A stretch of DNA of 64,000 nt, from NCBI GenBank assembly GCA_015179045.1, contig WHUZ01000129.1, positions 61,573 to 125,572 of the forward strand. The letters run 5' to 3'. The first letter of the stretch is position 1, and the number at the start of each line of letters is the position of its first letter. Made by a program: the position numbers and the translations under genes. The notes under the pieces are model-generated. The model was not told the origin of the DNA and did not search any database. It saw nothing but the letters and a program-made list of their open reading frames with translations. The stretch is from Kalaharituber pfeilii (Eukaryota > Ascomycota > Pezizomycetes > Pezizales > Pezizaceae). This document shows positions 55,925 to 64,000 of the stretch, piece after piece.

Positions 55925-56689
55925 GCGGGGCAGGCGGTGCAGAGGTGACAAGCTCATTGCCAGGGATATGTGGGGGGATGGGGGATGATGCGTTGTGGAG
56001 CTGGGTGTGGGCAACGTGCAAGCTGTTCATGCCATGGATGGGATTCTTGTAGTGATGTAGTACGCAGGGGTGCGTTCTGTCAGTGTAGAGATGAAAATCT
56101 CATTGCCGGAGACGTGTGGGGGGGGGGCAGGGGTATGGTCGGATCCGCGCTTTGGGAAAGAGCTATAAATCTCGGTGCGGCCGGGGGTGGTAGTTGTGGG
56201 GGGGGGGGAGTGCGACGTGCAGGCAACTCTTACGAGATTGATGGAGATTGGAGCGGTATATGCATGCATGCATGAGCGTGAGTACCATGTTCATCTAACT
56301 TTCGCGTAGCTTGTGCATGCATGCATGAGCGTGAGTAGCATGTTCACCTAACTTTCGCGGAGCTTGCGCATGCATGCATGAGCGTGAGTACCATGTTCAC
56401 CTAACTTTCGCGTAGCTTGCGCATGCTTCGCTCAATTCACACCCACTGTGCAGGCATCCCTTGCATCCTGGGCAGCGCTACCTCCCGCATTAATTTTTGT
56501 TCTCGACGGCACATAAGGTGCACCATCCAATAATACGTGCGGCCAAATGAGTCCGTCACTGTGCGAGGTTGACTGGGGGGGCTTCCCAATTGCGACATTT
56601 CCACCACGAGTAATATTTACCGGGATTGGTTCATCAAGGCGTGTGTAATAGCAAAATTATACTGATACTACAACAACAATACCACCCAC
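55925..56689. other. Spacer with 53-bp triplicate repeat
   Basis: G-rich spacer. At 56261-56419 three 53-bp units (TGCATGCATGCATGAGCGTG then AGTACCATGTTCACCTAACT then TTCGCGTAGCTTG) follow one another nearly unchanged. A second, loose repeat (CTCATTGCC-GGGATATGTGGGG) occurs at 55950 and 56098. Confidence 0.65.
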
Positions 56690-57060
56690 TGGCAGCAAGG
56701 AGGAGTATGCTCCCAACATAGATCAGGATGCACGTGCGCCATCAAACATTTAAAATGATGTCCATTTCCCTCGGTTTGTGGGATTCAGGAGTTGATCTCC
56801 ATTACGGGCTTTCTGATATTCGTGGACCTTTATACAATATACTCAGGAACTACAGCTTGGAAATTTTTTTTTTCTCAAGTTTCACAAAATTCCTGCTCCT
56901 CCTTTCAACAACTTACATTACCAATAAGGGATGGACACTTTGTCAATTGTAATCGGCGTTTTGGGTACGTAATCTTCCAATTGCATTCTTTCAATTTTTT
57001 TTTTTTTTTTTCTTTCTTTTTTTTACTTTAATACACTAAGTGCATACCGCTCTGGGAACT
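56690..57060 (+). pseudogene. STAND N-terminal domain gene, unit 3: leader and exon 1 only
   Basis: Homologous to 50880-51230. Exon 1 is 56931-56964 (MDTLSIVIGVLG, donor GTACGT). Homology continues into intron 1 (CACTAAGTGCATACC) and stops at about 57060, where LINE B2 takes over. The rest of the gene is either beyond the window or lost. Confidence 0.65.
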
Positions 57061-57574
57061 GGCTATCGAGGCAACTCTTGGGGTATGGCGAGGATACACC
57101 AGGACTACAAGAAACATCAGCATGGCAACGAATGACTAGCCCATCATACCGTCCCTCACCGACAACTACTTTCACAGAACGAGCGCTTGGAAGAAGACAA
57201 CCTTCCGGACGCATCCAGAAAACAAAAGTTAGACTAAAGCGAAGCTCGGGACTGCCCGAGAAAGAATATCACCTATATTCTACAGAATTCAGAAGATCGC
57301 GAGTCATTTCTCCAAGGTTAAGTTTTCAGAAGTTTTGGAAGATTTCCAATACAATTTCGAGGAATAGGGGCAGTTGCACCCAATTGGTGCTAGCACAGCC
57401 CTGGTAGTGCTGACTGACCTATCGAACTAAAACCTGAAAGGGAATAGTGACTCAGAACAAGCAATACCTGCCGAATACAGTAAGGTGCAACCTAAGAGCG
57501 GCGGCATACCATATCGGGTAGCGACACAAGCGGCAGATTTTAGAAGAAGAAATAAGTTAAGGAAGCAGAAAAGG

Positions 57575-60293
57575 ATGTCGGGAGAAGAAGTAGCAGGGAT
57601 GGAGTTTTTGGGGCCAGTAGGAGATGGATGGACGGGAGAGGTCTACGTCATTGATAGGAATGAGGTGTTGGCTATTGATGCCATTCACACCTGGGAGAGG
57701 AAGAATTGGTGGCAGGCAAGGTTGGGGGAGGAAGGAGATATGATTACGGTGAAGGAGAGAGTAGAAAGGGCATTCAGGAAGGGGGGAGAATTTGATGGCA
57801 GACTCGATATGATCGAAGAGCTAAGAAGAGATGCAGTGGAAGCGGCACAGAGGAGGGGGGTACCGGAAGTTACGTGGATAGAGACGGAGAAGCTGACAGA
57901 CATCTCGGAGGTAGGGAGACTAGTCAAGCCTTGGAGCAAGGATGCTGCGATCTTTAGACAGTACCAGGATGGAAAGGATGGGATCGCAGTAGAAAAAGAG
58001 GTAGAAGTTTTAGAGAATGCTACTAAGGAGTGTATTGTGGTAAGAAAGGGACCACTGGTAGTTTTTCATAGGCAGCAGGTAACTCCAAGAACAACGAGGG
58101 TTATGATGAGTTGGGGAAGGAGAGAGGAGAGAGAGAGAGATAGAAGCGCATCTCCATGTGCAGGAAGAGAAAGAGGGGGTAGGAGGAGGGAGGGGCAGTG
58201 GGAGGTAGGGGACTCCCAGCTGGACTTAGAGCTGGTAGTACCAGCTCTCCCACCAATAGTAGAGAAAGAACAAGAAGAACAAGGGATAGGGGAAGCAGAA
58301 GAAGAAGAGAGTGAGGACGAAGAAGAGGATGAAGAAATGGGGGATGAAGCAGAGGGAGTGGAGGAGGAGGAGAAAGAAGAAGAAGAGGAGGAGGAGGAGG
58401 AGGAGGAAGGGAGTAAGAGGGATGAAGAAGAACTAGGAGAGGAAGAGAAGGAGGTTATAGCACTCGTGCATGCAGCACAGGTCCTAGATAAGAGAAGGAA
58501 TGAGCTGAAGGGGAAGGGAAAGAAGGGAGAAGCAAGATCGGTAGAGGCAGTAGGAATGCAGGTGGCAGCAATTCTGGGGACAACGGTTTTTGAGGAAGGT
58601 TGGAAAAATCTGAGGAAGAGAGCAGGGGAGAGGAAGAGAGTGACAGAATATAAAAGAGTAATCAGAATGACAGGAGAGGAGGTGAAGAAGTGGAAGGAGG
58701 GAGCGAGGGAGGCTTGGAGAGGAAGGAGAAGGGCAAAGGAGACGGAGATGGAAGAGAGAATGGGAGCCCTAGAAGGGATAGTGAGGGAAATACATGTAGC
58801 AATGGGTCTCGCATCCGGGAAGGAGGAGAAGGCACTGGAAAGAGAAAAGAAGAAGAGGGAGGAGGAAAAGAGAGAGGAGGAGAAAAAGAGGAAAAGAGAG
58901 GCAGAGATCCGAGAAATCCGAAAAATGCAGGAAGAGGGGGAAAGAAAGAGGAAGAGAGAGGAGGAGAAGAGGAAGGAGGCAGAAGAAATAAGTAAAAAGA
59001 AGATTACAGAGGAGAGGAAGAAGGCAATGCAGAGGGTGGAGGTTCTAAAGAAGGTAGCAGAGGCAATGGAGACCCCGGGGACCTCACAGGAGGAGGTGGC
59101 AGCTTTGGAGGAGAGAGAAAGGAAGCAGAGAAAGCAGCAGCAGAAGCAGAGAAGAGGATTGAGGGGGAGACCTGGACAATTGTGAGGGGAAAGAAGTTGT
59201 TGAAGAGAACACTGAGGACGGTACATAAGAAACAGGTACCATATGGAAGGGAGGGGCTTGAGGAGAGGGAAATTTTATTGAAGATGTGTGAGTCCCTCTG
59301 GGAGACATCGGCGAAGGTAGAAGGAGAAAAGGGGTGAAAGGTAGCACAGGTGTCACGGAATCCAGCGGCATCAAAATTTGAGAGGACATGGCTCCTAGTG
59401 GATATCAGGGAGGAGGAGAAGGCGAAGGAGGTCATGGAGAAGTTCGGAGCATGGATGCGTCTAATTTTTGGGGAGGATCTTCTAAAGGTGGAGGTCTATA
59501 ACAAGGATGCAGTCCCCCTGGTGATGAAGGGGGCAGACTACAAGGATGGGAGAGGAGACATGGAGGTAATGAAAAAGAAGTTGAAAGAGGAGAACCCAGA
59601 CATTAAGTTTGGATCCAGGCCACCAGTACGTTTTGGAGTGGTGCCACTTATGGGTCCTCCACGGGTATCGCAGTTGAAGTTTGAAGTGGTGAATGCGGAG
59701 GAGGCAGTGAAGGTGCTGAAGAAAGGTTTAATATGGGGAGGAGAGAGGAAGGTGGTAGAGAAATATAAGCCAGGAGCGCACATACAGGGAGATGGGCGAG
59801 TAAGTTATGCTAATATAGCAGCAGCAGGAGTGGAGCAGCCACAGCAGCAGCAGCAGCAGCAACAAAGAATAGGGGGAGGAGTAATAAACGTACCCCCGGC
59901 ATATTTCCAAGGGGGCAACAGGCGCAGGTAGCAGGTACGCAGGAAAGCAGCCAGAGGAGTCAGGGGACAGGTTGTTTCAAGTGCGGGAAGAAAGGACATC
60001 TGGCGAGGGAGTGCAGGTTTCAGAGGGGCCAGATGGCATGTTATGCGTGTGGCAAGTGGGGCCATATTGCTAGAATCTGTCCAGAGAGACCTAAGCCGGT
60101 AGTTCCAAACCAGAGTCAGAAGAGAGAAAGAGTAGAGGAGACACCAATGAAGAAGAAGCAGGAGGAGGGAAGTAAGGCAGCAAAGGTAGTGGATAAGGGG
60201 AAGGGGAAGGAAGTAGAAAAGGAGACCGGAGTCAGGTTCTCATTAGAAAACTGGGATGAGGAGGCAGCAAGGCTAGGGTTGGGGGTTTTTTGA
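57575..60293 (+). pseudogene. LINE B2 ORF1 (Gag-like) with two CCHC knuckles
   Basis: Likely ATG at 57575 (MSGEEVAGMEFLGPVG). The first frame stays open to 59185. It contains a globular N-terminal part, a Glu/Asp-rich block (about 58270-58450) and a long Lys/Glu/Arg coiled coil (58690-59080). After frameshifts, 59350-59931 gives the RRM-like segment (PLVMKGADYKDGRG, LKFEVVNAEEAVKVL) and a polyQ stretch. 59936-60293 gives knuckles CFKCGKKGHLAREC (59974-60015) and CYACGKWGHIARIC (60039-60080). LINE B1 has only one knuckle. Confidence 0.8.
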
Positions 60294-60323
60294 GAGAGAG
60301 AAAGGAGAGAGAGAGAATGGAGA

Positions 60324-61110
60324 TTGACTCAAGAAGTGATATGGAGGGATCAATACATCGACCCACCATCAAGCTGGGAGACCTGTTTGGGAGAGCGCCT
60401 CAGGATGGGTGGGAGGCTGAGAGCAGTGGAGTACCAGACGCATTATGGTGAAGGTAGGATACCTGAACGTAGGAGGGGTAGTGTGGTAGGCCATGTATGG
60501 AGGGAGAATATTTTCAAGGAAGGGTGGGACTTGGGTTTTGAGGGAGAAGTTTGGAAGAGGAAGGAGGACTCAGGGTGGAAGACAGGAACTCACCCAGGGC
60601 TGAAGAGAAGAGGGGAAGTAGGGCGGGGACCAGGGTAGTAGGATGGGAAAGAGGAGGGAGAAGGTATGGGGAGGGGAGAAGGGGGGGGACAATGTTGTGT
60701 GGGATAGAGTGGTGATGTGGTAGTGGGGGGGTATATGTAGATGGGAATTGGCGGGGAGAGGAGTTTGAAGGGTGGCTAGAGAGGGTGCTGGAAGTGGAAT
60801 GAGACTGTGTGATACTAGGTGACTGGAATGCACATAGTGAGATGTGGAGCTTGGAGGGGACAGGAGAGAATAGCAGAGGAAAAATCTTGAGGGAGAAAAT
60901 GGAGGGGGCGGGATTTAGCCTGGCTGGGAGAGAGTAGGAACATGGAGGAGAGAGGTAGAAGGGCGACTGAAAGAATCAAGGATTGATCTGGTTTGGTACC
61001 GAGGGTGAGGGGGTAGAGGTGGAGTATCTAGATTTAGGTTCGGACCATTCAGCACTGGTAGTGGAGTTCGAGGAGAAGAAAAGAGAGGGAGAGGAAGAAG
61101 AGGTAAGGTA
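60324..61110 (+). pseudogene. LINE B2 endonuclease remnant
   Basis: Fragments in different frames: ILGDWNAHSEMWSLEG near 60813 and LDLGSDHSALVVEFE near 61030 match the GDWNAH and SDH motifs of the LINE endonuclease. Stops and indels are frequent between them. Confidence 0.7.
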
Positions 61111-61128
61111 CGTATAGACTGGGAGCGG

Positions 61129-62800
61129 ATGGAGAAAGAGATTGAGGGGTTGAATGGAGAGTGGGGAGAGCAGGAGAGAAAAGAGTGGGTGGAGAGAATA
61201 GGTGAGGGGGATGCATACCAGAAACTCAAGAGGTGGAACAGATCACTTGAGAAGAAGGTCAGAGTGAGCGGAAAAAGCAAGAAGTGGTGGAGCGAGGAGA
61301 TTGAGGAGCTGAGAAAGGAGGTAAACAGGCTTGCAAGAGGAGGCGTGGGAGCTCGTGCGAGACTGGCAAATGAGGACAGAGTGAGGGGTTGGAAGGCAGC
61401 GGTACAGAAAATGAAGTGGAAGATCCGGGAGGAGAAAAGAAGGTGTTGGAGAGAGTTCATAGAAGAGGAGGAGTCAGTGATCCATGGAGGTTAGTGAGGG
61501 TGGCGAAGAACCCCTTTGGGAGAGGAGAAAAGATGGGGACTCTCATGGATGAAGAGGGAGGGAGCTGGAAGGGATGTAGAAAAGGCGGAAGTTCTGGTGA
61601 AGAGGAACTTCGCCTTCAAAGAGGAAGAGGAGGAGACTCAGGAGAGCGGAGAGGTAGAGGAGGGAGAGAGGATAGAGACAGACAATGGAGGGCGTGGAGG
61701 AAAGAAGAAAGTAGAGGAGGAGGTGAGAGCGGCCCTAAGAAGCACAAAAAACACATCAGCACCAGGTCCAGATGGAATTGGATATCGCCTTATCAAAGCG
61801 GCATTGAAGACACCATTCGGAGACCAGCTGGTGAACGAGTTGCAGAGAAGTGGATGCAGAACCAGATTCCCAAGGAGTGGAAGGAAATGAAGGTTGTTAT
61901 GATACCGAAACAAGGCAAGGATATTAGAACAACGAAGGCCTGGAGACCGATCAACCTGATAAACTGTATAGGCAAGATCGGAGAGAAGGTAATGGCGAAC
62001 CGGCTCCAGAGGGAAACGGGACTCTTCCATAAACTGCAGCTGGGTGCGAGGAAGGGCAGAAATGCAGTGCAAGCAATGGCGAGGGCGGTGACAAAGGCAC
62101 AGAGGTGCCTGCACAGAGGGGGAGGGTAGCATGGGTCACAGCAGATGTAAAGGGGGGTTCAACGTTGTTAGAAAGGAGGTGGTATTGAGAAGGATAGAGG
62201 AGAAGGGGAGTGAGGAGTAAGAAAGAAGAGAAGGTGGCTGGAGAACTTCATGGGATGAGAGAATTCGGTGTGGAGTGGGATGGAAGAGTGAGAGGAAGAG
62301 GAAGGCGAATGTAGGGGTCCCACAGGGTCCCCACTGTCACCAGTTCTCTTCTTGATTTTTATGGCACCAACAATGGAGAAGATTGAGAAGAGAGTAAGGG
62401 GGTAGCGACAGGAGTGGAGGTTGAGGCGCCTTCGTATGTGGACGATATAGCAGTGACAGTCCTAGACTGGCATGGCTATTGGGATATGGGAGGCTGCGAG
62501 AGAAGGTAAAGAAGGAGGTGAAGGAGGTGGCAGAGGAGGATCAGATCCCACTGGAAGAGTCGAAGTGGGATATGATAACGTTTGCGTAGGAAAGAGGTAG
62601 AAGAAGGAGGGGAGTTTCTGAAGTGGCTGGGGGTCATCTTTGATGAAAATTTGACCTTCACGGCACACTGGAACAACAGAGTCAGCAGAGCAACAAGGTT
62701 GACCGGACACTAGCGGGGTTGGAAATAGGGATTGGGGAATAAGCCCGAGGAGCTGGAGACAGATTTATACGGGCATGATTAGAGCGGTGGCCATGTGGGG
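61129..62800 (+). pseudogene. LINE B2 reverse transcriptase remnant
   Basis: APGPDGIGYRLIKAALK, VVMIPKQGKD, WRPINLINCIGKIGEKVMAN and LQLGARKGRNAVQAM (61129-62129 in shifting frames), GVPQG near 62310 followed by a lost base, and YVDD in SYVDDIAVTV near 62430. All core blocks are present but not in one frame. Confidence 0.82.
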
Positions 62801-63269
62801 TAGTGAGATAGGTTGGAGAGGACAGAAGGAATGGAGAAGAGAAATGGAGAGAGTACAGCTGCAAGCATTAAAGAAGGCAGCTGGAGGGGGGAGGCACAGG
62901 GGTAGAGGGGGTGAACGCAGTGTGCGGAGTGGAGGGGGGGAGGTGATCCTGGACGCAGCACAGGCAAGGGCGATGGTTCGGGAAGTGGAGGCCATCGGAG
63001 CTTGCAGAACTATGCACAGGAGATTTCAGGAGAGGGAATGAGGAGAAGGAGGAGGGGAGAGAACTGGAAGGACTGGGGGGCAGTGGGCCCTGGAAGAGGG
63101 GATGGATATGAAAGCGTTTTGGACCGCTGGCAGGGGCAGTGGTCAAGGTTCTCGGAGGAGGGCGAGGAGATCTCATGGGGAGGAGAGTGTGAGAAGGTGA
63201 AAGTGGAGTGCGCAGAGAGGCTAGGTAGAAAGGGGGGAGGGAGAGAAGAGTGGGAGACCTCGGTTGAGG

Positions 63270-64000
63270 AAGCCGGAAGAGGGAGAGCGGTTCTCTTCTC
63301 GGATGGTAGTAAGGTCGAGGACAGCAAGGTGGGGGCGGGGGTGTGGGGGAGATCAGCGGTGGTGGCGGAGGTAGTAGGGAGAACGGCGACGGTTTTTGAC
63401 GGGGAGGTGAGGGGGTGAGAAGGGCTGGAGAGTGTACCGGAGGAGGTACCGGTCCTGGTTTGCTTAGATTCTGAAGCTGCTGTCATGGCGATTCAGAAGG
63501 CAGGCAGGGAGGGAAAGGGAAAGACGGAGGATGTGAGAAGGGTGGTGAATGCAGTGGCGAGGAGAAAGAAGAAGGGGGGGATGCGAAACTGTTGTGGGTA
63601 AAAGCTCACATCGGAATCGCAGGCAATGAGAAGGCGGATGAGTGGGCGAAGAAGGGGACGGTGATGCAGGGGAAGGAGGTGGCCACCGGAAGTGGGGTGC
63701 GCCAGAGGGTGAAGGCGTGGAGGAAGGAGAAGAGAGAAGTGGAGGGCTTTGGAGGAGGAAAGGTCATGGAGTGGAATAGGATAGCAGTATCCAATTTCAC
63801 TGCCTTGCGCCTGGAGAGAGGGAGGTGTGCAGTGTGGTTGAAGAGGATAGGGGCGGCTGAGTCGGATAAGTGCAGGTGCGGGGAGGTGCAAACCGGGGAG
63901 CACCTCGCTTTCCGATGCAGAAACCAGAAGAACCGTCCAGAAGGCTTTGAGAGGTGGGGCGACATGGAAAAGAATTGGAAGAGAAAGGCGGAGAATGGGG
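63270..64000 (+). pseudogene. LINE B2 RNase H remnant
   Basis: VLFSDGSKVEDSKVGAGVWG near 63290, VLVCLDSEAAVMAIQKAG near 63450, then a frame-shifted KAHIGIAGNEKADEWAKKG near 63600 and CRCGEVQTGEHLAFRC near 63870. These are the D, E/D and H motifs of RNase H and the final Cys/His segment. Truncated by the window end. Confidence 0.78.

Larger units (their letters stand above)
57075..64000 (+). mobile_element. LINE B2, decayed, continues past the window
   Basis: Same family as 18796-25950, opposite orientation. Order: leader, ORF1, two CCHC knuckles, endonuclease, RT, RNase H. Many frameshifts and stops interrupt ORF2. The last ~260 bp match the intronic LINE fragments at 7412 and 31568. The 3' tail lies beyond 64000. 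The coding strand is extremely purine-rich. Confidence 0.85.

Noticed and set aside
2400..56700. tRNA or rRNA genes
   Set aside because: No cloverleaf with A and B boxes or rRNA core sequence was recognised by reading. A tRNAscan-SE run would settle it.
58066..59226. 386-aa minus-strand Ser/Phe-rich ORF
   Set aside because: It is the antisense of the LINE B2 coiled-coil coding region; low complexity.
57485..64000. Repeat-induced point mutation as the cause of LINE B2 decay
   Set aside because: The damage is mostly indels and scattered stops, and the sequence is not AT-enriched; by eye there is no RIP signature.

Overview
This is a transposon-rich stretch of a filamentous fungal genome, most likely an ascomycete. 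Short GT-AG introns (41-110 bp), NACHT-ankyrin NOD-like receptors (NLRs), Tad-like LINEs with RNase H, a Tc1/mariner element and Ty3/gypsy remnants support this. The mix recalls Pezizomycetes, but that is inference. I see no tRNA, rRNA, bacterial operon or CRISPR. No gene matches a named locus well enough for a symbol.

Layout. 1-2,757: a small hypothetical gene, then a gag-only LINE-like element (908-2270). 2,714-11,162 and 26,613-35,389: two copies, in the same orientation, of an ~8.5-kb segment, each with one NLR gene on the minus strand. The right copy is an intact seven-exon gene (predicted 1,710 aa: STAND N-terminal domain, NACHT, 23 ankyrin repeats). The left copy is broken by a 232-bp retroelement insertion whose empty site survives in the right copy. 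11,163-18,790: nested repeats (34-bp and 30-bp minisatellites, hAT-like and LTR remnants, and a 3.45-kb Tc1/mariner element with 200-bp inverted repeats). 18,796-~25,950: a decayed full-length LINE on the minus strand (family B). 36,558-37,538: a single-exon orphan gene ending in a CaaX prenylation box. 37,539-46,092: almost no genes. 46,093-57,060: three tandem units that begin with the exons of a STAND N-terminal domain gene, two of them carrying a 5'-truncated LINE (family C). 57,075-64,000: a second, decayed family-B LINE running off the right end.

The genes that look like host genes are mostly parts of the fungal innate-immunity or heterokaryon-incompatibility repertoire. The ankyrin arrays show very recent internal duplication, and the paralogs keep reading frame through length changes, as expected for fast-evolving receptors. 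Mobile elements have disrupted, separated and marked these copies, so the order of events can be read: an intronic LINE-B fragment and a tail insertion came before the NLR duplication, and the exon insertion came after it.

The most unusual signal is a set of retroelement 3' tails. Gag-only element A and LINE C share a small 3' hairpin (GCCC-NNN-GGGC) before poly(A), and LINE B has a different tail. Three insertions of only 40-56 bp consist of little more than a tail plus poly(A), each between 11-14-bp target duplications. This suggests the tail is the recognition unit for reverse transcription.
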